NCBI GenBank assembly: GCA_034436015.1
Contig: DAOTWG010000037.1
Span: 1 to 30,661, forward strand
DNA from: DAOTVX01 sp034436015
GTDB lineage: Bacteria > Chloroflexota > Anaerolineae > Anaerolineales > Villigracilaceae
DNA length: 30,661 bases
Reading direction: 5' to 3'
Part shown: one piece after another, positions 7,456 through 16,442 of the stretch
How the letters are laid out: every line of letters starts with the position of its first letter
Numbering within the stretch: position 1 is the first letter of the stretch
Notes under the pieces: model-generated
Told to the model about the DNA's origin: nothing
Databases searched by the model: none
The model's input: the letters and a program-made list of their open reading frames with translations, nothing else
Position numbers and translations under genes: made by a program

Positions 7456-8298
7456 ATGTCTCATCTTCCAAAGCACCAGGGCCCGGACACGCGCGCGTCG
7501 GAACGCAAGATGACCAACGCCGAGATTCAGGCGCGCTTCGAGAGGAAAGACGCTGTCACCTACAACCAACGCAAACGACTCTGGCTTCCTGCAGTACCTT
7601 CGCCACACAATTCATGTCGGACCTCCTGCGCTCCGCGCTGGGTTCGCCCAAAGCGCGGCGCGCTTGACTTGGGCGTCGGCGCAGGCGGCTTTTCCCGTCA
7701 CATCCTGCGAACTTTTCCGAATCGCCCTGCAACTCTGGCAGCCTGCTCGCCGAACATGTTGCGCGCCGCGCCTCAGGCACCGGCCGAGTGCACCTGGCCG
7801 TTAGGAGACCATCGTTGCCGATTTTTGGGAGGTGGACTTCTCCAACGACTCTTGGTTGGAATGCGGCAGTGTCCGCCTTTACGCTCCATCACGGACAGAG
7901 CAAGACGATCTATGGCGATCTGTGCGCCGCATAGACGGCTATCTCAAGCCAGGCGGCGTCCTTGTTTGCCACGACGTGGTGAAAGGCGATGCCTCTGTCC
8001 TTATCCTCGTCCAACGAGAACGGCTGGCGCTCCTATCTGGAATCGCAGGAGTGCTCGCCGCAGGACATCGCATGCATCTTCTCGGACTATGCCTGTGAGG
8101 ATTCGCCCCTTTCGCTGCGTTGGCATCTGCGGTTGCTCGAATCGGCAGGCTTTGCCGCTGCCGGTGTGCCCTGCAAGCGGCATAACGCTGCTGTCGATGC
8201 AAGCATTAGGGATCGAGCTAGAGCGGTTTGCTGTGCCTTGGCCGGCGCAGCACGAGCGTCTTCTGCTTCGCGATGCGAACGCTCCGGCAACCTTATAG
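7456..8298 (+). pseudogene. Class I SAM-dependent methyltransferase, multiply frameshifted, inside the ilv operon
   Basis: ATG 7456 has AAGGA upstream and lies 9 nt after ilvN, so it was once a regular operon member. Homology must be read in several frames. Frame +1 gives AEIQARFERKDAVTYNQR and the SAM-binding motif I LDLGVGAGGFSRHILRTFP followed by SPNMLRAA. Another frame gives a VDFSNDSW segment. A third gives the post-motif stretch SAFTLHH, then DGYLKPGGVLVCHDVVKGDA, and a further shift gives the tail QECSPQDIACIFSDYACED and LRWHLRLLESAGFAA. Together these spell a methyltransferase of about 240 residues. At least three frame changes make it non-functional. Frame +1 stays open to a stop at 8298, but I recognise nothing after about 8190. 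No substrate can be proposed. Confidence 0.75.
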
Positions 8299-8383
8299 CC
8301 TTGTCACAATACCCGACGATCTTCTCTTATGAGCAGTCGCGGCATGAGTGCCGTACACATCTTTTTCTAAAAGGAGTAGAGCA

Positions 8384-9439
8384 ATGGCTACGATTGATTT
8401 TGGTGGGGTGGTGGAAGAGGTCGTCACCCGCGACGAGTTCCCGTTGGAGAAAGCGCAGGAAGTATTGAAGGACGAAGTGGTGACCGTGCTGGGTTATGGC
8501 GTCCAGGGTCCGGCGCAATCCCTCAACATGCGCGATAACGGCATCCGCGTGATTATCGGGCAAGCGCCGGAGCACAAGCAGTACTGGGAAAAGGCCATCG
8601 CCGATGGCTGGACGCCCGGCGAAACTCTCTTCCCTATCGAAGAGGCGGTGCAGCGCGGCACGATTATCCAATACCTGGTTTCCGATGCGGCGCAGATGCT
8701 CCTCTGGCCGAAGGTGAAGCCACACCTCAAGAAGGGCAGCGCGCTGTACTTTTCGCACGGCTTCTCCATTGTTTACAGCGACCAGACCGGCGTGGTGCCG
8801 CCGGACTATGTGGACGTCATTATGGTCGCTCCAAAAGGATCAGGGACGAGCGTGCGACGTAATTTCCTTGACGGCAGCGGCATTAACGCCAGTTTTGCTA
8901 TCCATCAGGATTACACCGGTCGTGCTTGGGAGCGTACGATTGCCCTAGGAATTGCCATTGGCGCCGGCTATCTCTTCCCCACCACTTTCCAGAAGGAGGT
9001 CTACAGCGACCTAACCGGGGAACGCGGCGTGTTGATGGGCGCTTTGGCCGGCGTCATGGAAGCGCAATATCTGACTCTGCGGAAGCACGGCCATTCGCCC
9101 AGCGAAGCGTTCAACGAGACGGTCGAGGAATTGACCCAGAGCCTCATTCGTCTGGTGGCCGAGAACGGCATGGACTACATGTTCGCCAACTGCTCCACGA
9201 CCGCCCAGCGCGGCGCCCTCGATTGGTATCCGCGCTTCCGCGACGCGGTCTTGCCGCTCTTCGAGGAACTCTATCAAAGCGTGATGAGCGGTAAGGAGGC
9301 TGCTATTGTGCTCCAGGCGAATAGCGCCCCGGACTATAAGGAGAAACTCGAAGCCGAGCTGCGACAGATTCGCGATTCTGAAATGTGGCGGGCTGGCGCG
9401 GTGGTGCGAGCCCTGCGGCCGGAGAACTGGCAGAAGTAG
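8384..9439 (+). CDS. ilvC: Ketol-acid reductoisomerase (Bacteroidota-like class I variant)
   Basis: IlvC isomerises and reduces 2-acetolactate or acetohydroxybutyrate to the 2,3-dihydroxy acids, using NAD(P)H and Mg2+. The Rossmann motif is GYGVQGPAQS at 37-46, followed by VIIGQAPEHKQYW at the cofactor-specificity loop and YFSHGFSIVYSDQTG. Metal-binding helices of the knotted domain include DLTGERGVLMGALAGVMEAQ and the HGHSPSEAFNETVEEL segment. At 351 residues, with APKGSGTSVRR, MDYMFANCSTTAQRGALDW and a C-terminal WRAGAVVRALRPE, it resembles the KARI of Bacteroidota far more than the common ~330-residue form that has VAPKGPGHxVR and DLFGEQ. ATG 8384 is chosen for AAGGAG 6-7 nt upstream; an in-frame upstream extension to 8348 lacks a ribosome site. 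Having its own site lets it escape polarity from the preceding pseudogene. Confidence 0.95.
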   Translation: MATIDFGGVVEEVVTRDEFPLEKAQEVLKDEVVTVLGYGVQGPAQSLNMRDNGIRVIIGQAPEHKQYWEKAIADGWTPGETLFPIEEAVQRGTIIQYLVSDAAQMLLWPKVKPHLKKGSALYFSHGFSIVYSDQTGVVPPDYVDVIMVAPKGSGTSVRRNFLDGSGINASFAIHQDYTGRAWERTIALGIAIGAGYLFPTTFQKEVYSDLTGERGVLMGALAGVMEAQYLTLRKHGHSPSEAFNETVEELTQSLIRLVAENGMDYMFANCSTTAQRGALDWYPRFRDAVLPLFEELYQSVMSGKEAAIVLQANSAPDYKEKLEAELRQIRDSEMWRAGAVVRALRPENWQK

Positions 9440-9533
9440 CAGGCTGCAGACGAGATGGCGCCGGGCAGGCAGGCGAGGCACACATCTCCACGCGGAACCC
9501 GACTGACTCCCCGCCCTATTCAAGGAGTATGCC

Positions 9534-11177
9534 ATGGCCAGCAACTATGTGCGCATTTTCGATACCACCCTGCGCGACGGTGAACAATCGCCGGGCGCGA
9601 CGATGACCTCCGCCGAGAAACTGGAGGTCGCCCGAGCACTGGCGCGACTGGGCGTAGACATCATCGAGGCCGGCTTCCCGGCTGCCTCCCCTGACGATCT
9701 GGAGGCCGTGCGGCGCATCGCCATCGAGATCGGCAATCCGCCGAAAGGCAACCCCACCGCGCGCGTGCCGATTATCGCCGGCCTGGCGCGTGCAGTCAAG
9801 AGCGATATTGACAAGGCATGGGAAGCTGTGCGTGAAGCGCAAAAACCGCGCATCCACACCTTTATCGCCACCTCTGAGATTCACATGAAATACAAACTCA
9901 ATATGACGCCCCAAGAAGTGGTAGCGCGGGCGCGCGAGATGGTCGCCTACGCGCGCTCCCTGTGCCCGGACGTGGAATTCTCGCCGGAAGACGCCGGACG
10001 GTCGGACCCCGAATTCCTCTATCTCGTCCTGGGCGAGGCGATCAAGGCCGGCGCGACGACGCTCAATATCCCCGACACGGTCGGCTACACCTTGCCGGAT
10101 GAGTTCGGTCAACTGATCGCCAACATCATTGCCAACACGCCAGGCATCGAGAACGTCATCATTTCGGTTCATTGTCATAACGATTTGGGCATGGCGACAG
10201 CCAACACGCTGGCCGGCATTCGCGCCGGGGCGCGACAAGCCGAGGTGACCGTGAACGGTATTGGCGAACGGGCCGGCAATACCTCGCTCGAAGAGGTGGT
10301 CATGGCGCTGAAGACACGCCGTCCCGTCTTTGGCCTGGAGACCGGCATTGACACTACGCAGATCGCGCGGGTCAGCAAACTGGTCAGCAGCTACACCGGC
10401 ATTCCCGTCCAACCAAACAAGGCCATCGTCGGCGCGAACGCCTTTGCCCATGAGGCCGGCATTCATCAGGATGGGATGCTCAAACATCACCTGACGTATG
10501 AGATTATGCGTCCAGAGGATGTAGGCATTACCCAATCCAAACTCGTGCTGGGCAAACACTCTGGACGTCACGCCTTGCGCGTGCGCTTGGCCGAACTCGG
10601 CCACGCGCTCAACGAGGAAGATCTGGACAAGCTCTTTGCCCGCTTCAAAGCGCTCGCCGACCGCAAGAAAGTCATCACGGATGTTGATTTAGAGGCCCTG
10701 GTTGCCGATGAGTTCTATCAGCCGCGCGAAGTGTACACGCTGGACGGCTTGCAGGTTTCCTGCGGCACCTTGGGGATGCCCACGGCTACCGTACGCTTGC
10801 GCGGGCCAGACGGTCAACTCCATGTGCAGGCCGCCATGGGCACCGGGCCGGTGGACGCCACCTACAAGGCGATTGACGCCATTGTTCAAGCGCCGAATAC
10901 CCTGCTGGAATTTAACGTCCACGCGATCACCGAAGGGATTGACGCCATCGGCGAGGTGACGGTGCGCATCCGCGAGAAGGACGGGCAACCGCGCCTGGAC
11001 GCGCAACGCGAGGTTGAGACGGTGCGCGTTTACAGCGGTCACGGCGCAGATACCGACATTATCGTCGCCAGCGCGAAGGCTTACCTGGCAGCCTTGAATA
11101 AACTGTTGATTGCGCAGAGCAAAGGGCAGGCGGTCGCCGCGAGCAAGGAAAGCATGGCGCAGCAAGAAACAGCCTGA
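9534..11177 (+). CDS. leuA: 2-isopropylmalate synthase
   Basis: LeuA condenses acetyl-CoA with 2-ketoisovalerate, the committed step to leucine. The 547-residue protein has the DRE-TIM metallolyase signature FDTTLRDGEQSPGA (residues 9-22), the metal ligands in VHCHNDLGMATANTLAG (His213, His215), GANAFAHEAGIHQDG, and the LeuA dimer/allosteric domain from about 395 (LDGLQVSCG) to DGQLHVQAAMGTGPVDATYKAID, the leucine-feedback region. AAGGAG at 9522-9527 fixes the start. The gene is separated from ilvC by 94 nt without an obvious signal. A paralogous DRE-TIM enzyme, cimA, lies further down the operon and lacks the GEQ form of the motif. Confidence 0.96.
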   Translation: MASNYVRIFDTTLRDGEQSPGATMTSAEKLEVARALARLGVDIIEAGFPAASPDDLEAVRRIAIEIGNPPKGNPTARVPIIAGLARAVKSDIDKAWEAVREAQKPRIHTFIATSEIHMKYKLNMTPQEVVARAREMVAYARSLCPDVEFSPEDAGRSDPEFLYLVLGEAIKAGATTLNIPDTVGYTLPDEFGQLIANIIANTPGIENVIISVHCHNDLGMATANTLAGIRAGARQAEVTVNGIGERAGNTSLEEVVMALKTRRPVFGLETGIDTTQIARVSKLVSSYTGIPVQPNKAIVGANAFAHEAGIHQDGMLKHHLTYEIMRPEDVGITQSKLVLGKHSGRHALRVRLAELGHALNEEDLDKLFARFKALADRKKVITDVDLEALVADEFYQPREVYTLDGLQVSCGTLGMPTATVRLRGPDGQLHVQAAMGTGPVDATYKAIDAIVQAPNTLLEFNVHAITEGIDAIGEVTVRIREKDGQPRLDAQREVETVRVYSGHGADTDIIVASAKAYLAALNKLLIAQSKGQAVAASKESMAQQETA

Positions 11178-11258
11178 CTACGCCGAAGTATGGCGGCAGG
11201 CCTCTAGAGAGCGATTGGAAATGCCGGAGAGACTCACTCGAAAAGAAAGGAGCTTATG

Positions 11259-11504
11259 ATGACCATGCCCAATCCTTTCTCGCCGGAACCGGTAGAATGG
11301 CGAGACCCGTTTCCCGAGCCGCGTGCGATTCCCGAGGCTTGGGACCTGGACGCATTGATGCCTGTTCCCTGGCCCTTCACGCCGGCGAAAGCGACCGGCG
11401 GGAGTATGTCGTTGCCTCTCTTTTTGAGCAATAGAGTGCGAGGCATTCTGACGCGCGTCGGCGATTTCGTCTCCTCGCTCTCACAATCTTTTGCATCGAG
11501 GTAA
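11259..11504 (+). CDS. Small Pro-rich protein of unknown function between leuA and leuC
   Basis: An 81-residue ORF has AAGGAG at 11247-11252, 6 nt before ATG 11259; ATG 11256, with only 3 nt spacing, is an alternative. Its stop (11502-11504) is 4 nt before the leuC ATG, so translation is probably coupled. The N-terminal half is rich in Pro, Trp and acidic residues (SPEPVEWRDPFPEPRAIPEA, then WDLDALMPVPWPFTP). The C-terminal half is amphipathic and basic (LFLSNRVRGILTRVGDFVSS). I see no cofactor motif, signal peptide or membrane segment, and I do not recognise a family. Its position in an otherwise enzymatic operon, its ribosome site and tight spacing support a real gene. Possible roles such as an assembly factor for the isopropylmalate isomerase are speculation. 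Confidence 0.6.
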   Translation: MTMPNPFSPEPVEWRDPFPEPRAIPEAWDLDALMPVPWPFTPAKATGGSMSLPLFLSNRVRGILTRVGDFVSSLSQSFASR

Positions 11505-11508
11505 TGCC

Positions 11509-12906
11509 ATGCCAAAAACGCTTTTTGAGAAAGTCTGGGATTCGCACGTTGTCGCGCAGGAGCCGGATTCTCCTGCCATCCTGTACATTGATTTGCATTT
11601 GGTTCACGAGGTGACATCGCCGCAGGCGTTTGCGGGATTGCGTCAGCGTGGGCTGCGCGTGCGTCGTCCCGATCGGACGGTCGCCACCGTTGATCACAGT
11701 ATTCCGACCCTGCCCGGCGCTGCGCCGGTGGACGAGATGGCCGCGCGTCAGCTGGCGCAACTGGAAGAGAATGCCCGACAATTCGGCGTGCGCCTCTATG
11801 GACGCGACCATCCTCAACGCGGTATTGTGCACGTCATCGGCCCGGAACTGGGGCTGACCCAGCCAGGCATGACGATTGTCTGCGGCGATAGCCATACCGC
11901 CACCCACGGCGCATTCGGTGCGCTGGCGTTCGGCATCGGCACATCGGAAGTAGAACACGTCCTGGCGACACAGTGCTTGCTCCAGCGCCAACCAAAGACT
12001 TGTGAAGTGCGCATAGAGGGCCATTTGCCAAAAGGCGTCACGGCCAAAGACGTCATCCTGGCCCTCATTGCCAAAATCGGAGTGGGCGGAGGAACCGGGT
12101 ACGTGTTCGAATACACCGGTTCGGCCATACGCGCCCTGAGCATGGAGGAGCGCATGACGATTTGCAACATGTCCATTGAGAGCGGCGCACGCGCCGGCAT
12201 GATTGCGCCGGATGATACCACCTTTCAGTACCTAGCCGGACGAGAGTTTTCTCCCAAAGGAGCAGAATGGGAAGCTGCTCTGGAACGCTGGAAGCAATTG
12301 CCCACCGATCCCGATGCCGCCTACGATAAAACCGTCACGCTGGATGTCTCGTCTCTCGAACCGATGATTACCTACGGCACTACCCCTGCCATGGCGGTTG
12401 GAATCAGCGGCCGCATTCCTGACCCGGCCGAGGTGAAGGATGCAGCGCAGCGCGCTACGCTGGAAAAAGCGTTGGCCTACATGGGCTTAAAACCAGAGCA
12501 ACCGTTGCTTGGCCAGAAGATCGACGTGGTGTTCCTCGGCTCCTGCACGAACGGCCGTCTTACCGATCTGCGTCAGGCAGCCTCTATCATGAAAGGACGC
12601 AAGGTGGCGCCTGGGGTGCGCATGCTGGTTGTGCCCGGCTCGCAAGAGGTCAAACGGCAGGCTGAGGCAGAAGGCCTCGATAGAATTTTCAAAGAATCCG
12701 GCGCAGAATGGCGCGAATCGGGTTGCTCTATGTGTATTGCGATGAACGGCGATCAGATTGAAGCCGGTCAGTATGCCGTCTCCACCAGCAACCGTAACTT
12801 TGAAGGGCGCCAGGGCAAGGGCGGGCGGACGTTTCTTGCCAGCCCACTCACCGCCGCGGCCGCGGCGGTGAGTGGGGTTCTCACCGACGTACGCACGTTG
12901 CTATGA
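11509..12906 (+). CDS. leuC: 3-isopropylmalate dehydratase large subunit
   Basis: LeuC with LeuD isomerises 2-isopropylmalate to 3-isopropylmalate, and citramalate to 3-methylmalate on the citramalate route. The 465-residue length is that of the long bacterial LeuC form. The [4Fe-4S] ligands are visible at Cys346 (GSCTNGR), Cys406 and Cys409 (GCSMCIAMN). Other signatures are YIDLHLVHEVTSPQAF, DHSIPT, VCGDSHTATHGAFGALAFG and STSNRNFEGRQGKGGRTFL near the C-terminus. ATG 11509 has GAGG at 11498-11501 and sits 4 nt after the small ORF stop; an in-frame earlier codon at 11491 overlaps that ORF and is less likely. Confidence 0.96.
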   Translation: MPKTLFEKVWDSHVVAQEPDSPAILYIDLHLVHEVTSPQAFAGLRQRGLRVRRPDRTVATVDHSIPTLPGAAPVDEMAARQLAQLEENARQFGVRLYGRDHPQRGIVHVIGPELGLTQPGMTIVCGDSHTATHGAFGALAFGIGTSEVEHVLATQCLLQRQPKTCEVRIEGHLPKGVTAKDVILALIAKIGVGGGTGYVFEYTGSAIRALSMEERMTICNMSIESGARAGMIAPDDTTFQYLAGREFSPKGAEWEAALERWKQLPTDPDAAYDKTVTLDVSSLEPMITYGTTPAMAVGISGRIPDPAEVKDAAQRATLEKALAYMGLKPEQPLLGQKIDVVFLGSCTNGRLTDLRQAASIMKGRKVAPGVRMLVVPGSQEVKRQAEAEGLDRIFKESGAEWRESGCSMCIAMNGDQIEAGQYAVSTSNRNFEGRQGKGGRTFLASPLTAAAAAVSGVLTDVRTLL

Positions 12907-13074
12907 TACCCGGTTGCCCTTGCCAAAACAGCGTGCGTTTCAAACGCTTGGATGGATGCCAAGAGGCGCACTCCACAGGGCGAAGACTTGCATACACGAG
13001 GAACAAATCGTTGGTTTGTTTATTTTGCTGCAAAAAACTTCGCACATTTCCTTGCATTTCCGACTTATTGACCT

Positions 13075-13662
13075 ATGAACCAATTTACTATTCTCACATC
13101 CCGCGTCATCGCTTTGCCGATAGATAACATTGATACCGATCAAATCATCCCGGCGCGCTTTCTGAAAGTAACGGACAAAGCCGGCCTGGGCAGGAATCTT
13201 TTCGCCGACTGGCGCTACAATCTCGATGGTTCCCCAAAACCGGATTTCATTCTCAACCGGCCGGAGGCGCAAGGCGCGCAGATTTTGTTGGTCGGCGATA
13301 ACTTTGGTTGCGGCTCCAGCCGCGAACATGCACCCTGGGCATTAATCGGCTTCGGCTTCCGCGCGGTGATCAGCACCTCCTTCGCCGACATTTTCCGCAA
13401 CAACGCTCTGAAGAACGGCTTGTTGCCTGTCGTTGTGGACGCCGTTACACACCGCGCCCTATTGGACCTAGTGGAAGAGATTCCCACGGTGGAACTGACT
13501 ATTGACCTGGCCGCGCAGACGCTTTCCTTCCTGGATAAATCGGTTACGTTCCCGATAGATCCGTTTGCGAAAGCTTGCCTTCTCCAGGGCATGGATGAAT
13601 TGGGGTACCTTCTGTCCTTTGAGAGGGAAATCGCTGCTTACGAGGCCCGTCTTGGAAAATAA
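13075..13662 (+). CDS. leuD: 3-isopropylmalate dehydratase small subunit
   Basis: LeuD is the swivelling aconitase-like domain that completes isopropylmalate isomerase. The 195-residue protein shows LPIDNIDTDQIIPARFLK at its N-terminus, DNFGCGSSREHAPWAL (substrate-binding loop) at about 79-94, GFRAVISTSFADIFRNNALKNGLLP, and a C-terminal DELGYLLSFEREIAAYE, consistent with the ~200-residue LeuD of E. coli type. The start follows M-N-QFTILTSRVIALP. No good Shine-Dalgarno precedes ATG 13075. The 168-nt leuC-leuD gap is the longest in the operon besides the pseudogene. It has small inverted arms (for example CTTGG/CCAAG near 12948-12963) but no recognisable gene or promoter. Confidence 0.95.
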   Translation: MNQFTILTSRVIALPIDNIDTDQIIPARFLKVTDKAGLGRNLFADWRYNLDGSPKPDFILNRPEAQGAQILLVGDNFGCGSSREHAPWALIGFGFRAVISTSFADIFRNNALKNGLLPVVVDAVTHRALLDLVEEIPTVELTIDLAAQTLSFLDKSVTFPIDPFAKACLLQGMDELGYLLSFEREIAAYEARLGK

Positions 13663-13716
13663 TGGAGATTCATGCGCAAGATGGCTCAGGAACCTCCGGT
13701 AGAGGAGATAGATGAG

Positions 13717-15276
13717 ATGATTCAGATTTATGATACAACCTTGCGCGATGGGACGCAGAGCGAGGGCTTTACGCTCTCCGGAAACGATAAGATACGCATT
13801 GCCAGGCGACTCGACCAACTGGGCGTGGCCTTCATCGAGGGCGGCTGGCCGGGGTCGAACCCGAAAGACGCCGAGTTCTTTGAACGGGCGCGCGACCTGG
13901 AATGGGAACACGCCCAGATCGCCGCCTTTGGCTCAACCTGTCGCGTCCAGGGGGGGCCGGAAGACGACGCGAACATCAAAGCCCTGCTCGATTCGCAGGC
14001 GCCGGTCTGTACCATCTTTGGAAAATCATGGAATCTACACGTTACCGAAATCCTGCGGACCACCTTGGAGGAAAACCTGCGCATCATTGAGGAATCGGTG
14101 GCCTACGTGCGCGCGGCCGGCCGGCGTGCGATCTATGATGCCGAGCATTTCTTCGATGGGTACAAAGCAGACGCGGAGTATGCTCTGGAAACGCTACGCG
14201 CGGCGATACGCGGCGGCGCCGAGACCATCGTGCTTTGCGATACCAACGGCGGAACCATGCCCTGGGAACTGGAGCGCATAATCGAGGAAGTCAAGAAAGC
14301 CGTGCCACATCCCTTTGGAATCCACGCCCACAACGACAGCGAGTGTGCCGTGGTCAATTCGCTGATCGCGGTGCGACTGGGCGCAATCCAAGTGCAGGGT
14401 ACGATCAATGGTGTTGGCGAGCGTTGCGGCAATGCTAACCTATGTTCCATCATCCCGAATATTGAACTCAAACTCGGTTTGCGTTGCCTTCCTGAAGGCT
14501 CGCTCGCCCAACTCTATGATCTTTCCCATTTCGTTTCTGAGGTTGCCAATCTGACACCCAACGAGCACCTGCCCTATGTGGGCCGCTCGGCCTTCGCGCA
14601 TAAAGGCGGCGTCCATGTGGCCGCCATCCGTCGTTCGCCGATGTCCTATCAACACGTTGATCCGGCGTTGGTCGGCAATCAGATGCGTGTGGTGGTCTCC
14701 GATCTGTCCGGGCGTGGCAACATCCTGAGCAAGGCGGAGGAACATGGAGTCGAGGTAGTCAGCCCGGAGCAAGTTGTGGGCGTGTTGCAGGATGTCAAGG
14801 AGCTCGAAGCGCGCGGATTCTCGTTCGAGGCGGCGGAGGCGTCGGTCGTCGTCCGTCTCAAGCGGCAGCAACCGGACTACAAACCGCCGTTCGAATTGAT
14901 GGACTTCTTCGTCAGCGTACAGCACCGTCAGGGGCGCGGCCTCTTTGCGGAGGCGATGGTCAAAGTCAAGATCGGGGACGAGATTCTGCACACGGCGGCG
15001 GAGGGCAATGGCCCTGTGAATGCCCTGGATAACGCTTTGCGCAAGGCCTTGCTTCCCTATTACCCGCAAATTGCTGCCTTCAATCTCGTAGACTACAAGG
15101 TTCGTATTCTCGATTCCGGCAGCGGCACGCGGGCAACGACGCGCGTCCTGATTGACACGCAAAACGGCACGCGCCGCTGGAGCACGGTCGGCGCCAGCAC
15201 GAACATCATCGAGGCCAGCTGGCTGGCGCTCGTGGATGCCATTGAATACGGTCTGTTAGTGGCCGCCAAGGAATAA
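13717..15276 (+). CDS. cimA: (R)-citramalate synthase
   Basis: CimA condenses pyruvate with acetyl-CoA to citramalate, which LeuCD and LeuB turn into 2-ketobutyrate for isoleucine, bypassing threonine deaminase. From ATG 13717 (AGAGGAG at 13701-13707, 9 nt upstream) the 519-residue product starts MIQIYDTTLRDGTQSEGFTL, the start seen in CimA-type DRE-TIM enzymes. An in-frame ATG at 13672 would add 15 poorly conserved residues. Further signatures are FIEGGWPGSNPKDAEFF, GIHAHNDSECAVVNSL, NGVGERCGNANLCSII, HKGGVHVAAIRR and a C-terminal regulatory domain with GNGPVNALDNALRKAL. The GTQ variant and the GGWPGSNPKD stretch separate it from LeuA in the same operon. It could be a related synthase, but the operon context strongly favours CimA. 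Confidence 0.93.
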   Translation: MIQIYDTTLRDGTQSEGFTLSGNDKIRIARRLDQLGVAFIEGGWPGSNPKDAEFFERARDLEWEHAQIAAFGSTCRVQGGPEDDANIKALLDSQAPVCTIFGKSWNLHVTEILRTTLEENLRIIEESVAYVRAAGRRAIYDAEHFFDGYKADAEYALETLRAAIRGGAETIVLCDTNGGTMPWELERIIEEVKKAVPHPFGIHAHNDSECAVVNSLIAVRLGAIQVQGTINGVGERCGNANLCSIIPNIELKLGLRCLPEGSLAQLYDLSHFVSEVANLTPNEHLPYVGRSAFAHKGGVHVAAIRRSPMSYQHVDPALVGNQMRVVVSDLSGRGNILSKAEEHGVEVVSPEQVVGVLQDVKELEARGFSFEAAEASVVVRLKRQQPDYKPPFELMDFFVSVQHRQGRGLFAEAMVKVKIGDEILHTAAEGNGPVNALDNALRKALLPYYPQIAAFNLVDYKVRILDSGSGTRATTRVLIDTQNGTRRWSTVGASTNIIEASWLALVDAIEYGLLVAAKE

Positions 15277-15298
15277 CTTTTCTCAAAGGAGCAAACGT

Positions 15299-16366
15299 AT
15301 GGCAGGAAAGGCGTATCACATTGCAGTCATCGGGGGAGATGGCACCGGCCCCGAAGTAGTTCGGGAAGGCATCAAGGTCCTGGATGCCGCCGCGCAGAAA
15401 TCGGGTTTTACGATCGATTGGATTCCCTATGATTTAGGCGGGGAACGCTACAAACGCACAGGGGAGATTTTGCCGGATAGCGTGCTGGAGGAACTGCGCA
15501 AGGTTGACGCGATTTACCTGGGCGCCATTGGCCACCCTGACGTCAGGCCAGGCATTCTGGAGAAAGGCCTCCTACTGCGTCTACGCTTTGAGCTTGACCA
15601 GTACATTAACCTGCGACCGGTCAAACTGTACCCTGGCGTAGAGACGCCACTTAAAGACAAAGGGCCAGAGGATATCGACTACGTTGTCGTTCGCGAGAAC
15701 ACGGGCGATCTGTACACAGGCGCCGGTGGGTTTACGATGAAGGACACGCCTCAAGAGGTGGCGATTCAGACGGCTATCTACACCCGTTTTCAGGTTGACC
15801 GTTGCCTACGGTATGCCTTTGAACTCGCGCGTCGGCGCAACAAAAAAAAGACGCTGGCGCTGTGCGGCAAAACCAATGTCCTGACCTACGTGTATGATTT
15901 ATGGGAGCGCGCCTTCCACGAAATGGGGGAGCGCAACTACCCGGATATCAAGCGCGAGTATTATCACGTTGATGCAACCTGTATGTGGATGGTAAAGAAT
16001 CCAGAGTGGTTCGATGTCATCGTAACCGGGAATATGTTTGGCGATATTATCACCGATCTGGGCGCCATCACGCAGGGCGGCATGGGCATCGCGGCAGGCG
16101 GCAACATCAACCCGGAGGGTGTTTCGATGTTCGAGCCAATCGGTGGTTCGGCACCGAAATACACGGGTCAGAACGCGATCAATCCGATGGCGGCCATCTG
16201 CGCCGGCGCGATGATGCTAGACGTGATTGGCGAACCTGCCGCGGCGGAATTGGTCGAGCAAGCTGTCATTAAGGCCTTGAGCAGTGGTAGAATTAAGAGC
16301 CTAGCGGCCGGTAAAATGGGCATGACGACAACCGAGGTCGGCGATTTCATTGCCAGCAATGTATAG
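15299..16366 (+). CDS. leuB: 3-isopropylmalate dehydrogenase (actinobacterial-like subgroup)
   Basis: LeuB oxidatively decarboxylates 3-isopropylmalate, and 3-methylmalate on the citramalate route, with NAD+. The 355-residue protein starts with IAVIGGDGTGPEVVREG and contains LLLRLRFELDQYINLRPVKL (substrate-binding arginines), VVVRENTGDLYTGAGG, the catalytic Lys in CGKTNVLTY, the metal-site Asp in GNMFGDIITDLGA, and PIGGSAPKYTGQNAINPMA. The INLRPVKLYPGV and EPIGGSAPKYTG forms resemble actinobacterial-type LeuB rather than the proteobacterial FANLRPA/EPVHGSAPDI form; this is from memory of family patterns. AAAGGAG lies 7 nt before the ATG. As a beta-decarboxylating dehydrogenase it could in principle act on other malates, but position between cimA and ilvE supports LeuB. 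Confidence 0.93.
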   Translation: MAGKAYHIAVIGGDGTGPEVVREGIKVLDAAAQKSGFTIDWIPYDLGGERYKRTGEILPDSVLEELRKVDAIYLGAIGHPDVRPGILEKGLLLRLRFELDQYINLRPVKLYPGVETPLKDKGPEDIDYVVVRENTGDLYTGAGGFTMKDTPQEVAIQTAIYTRFQVDRCLRYAFELARRRNKKKTLALCGKTNVLTYVYDLWERAFHEMGERNYPDIKREYYHVDATCMWMVKNPEWFDVIVTGNMFGDIITDLGAITQGGMGIAAGGNINPEGVSMFEPIGGSAPKYTGQNAINPMAAICAGAMMLDVIGEPAAAELVEQAVIKALSSGRIKSLAAGKMGMTTTEVGDFIASNV

Positions 16367-16442
16367 GACGATGGAGGCCGAGGCCGGTCGTTGCCCCTGA
16401 GGCGTGAAGAGGTAGTTTTGGTGCCCTGTTCAAGGAGGCGGT

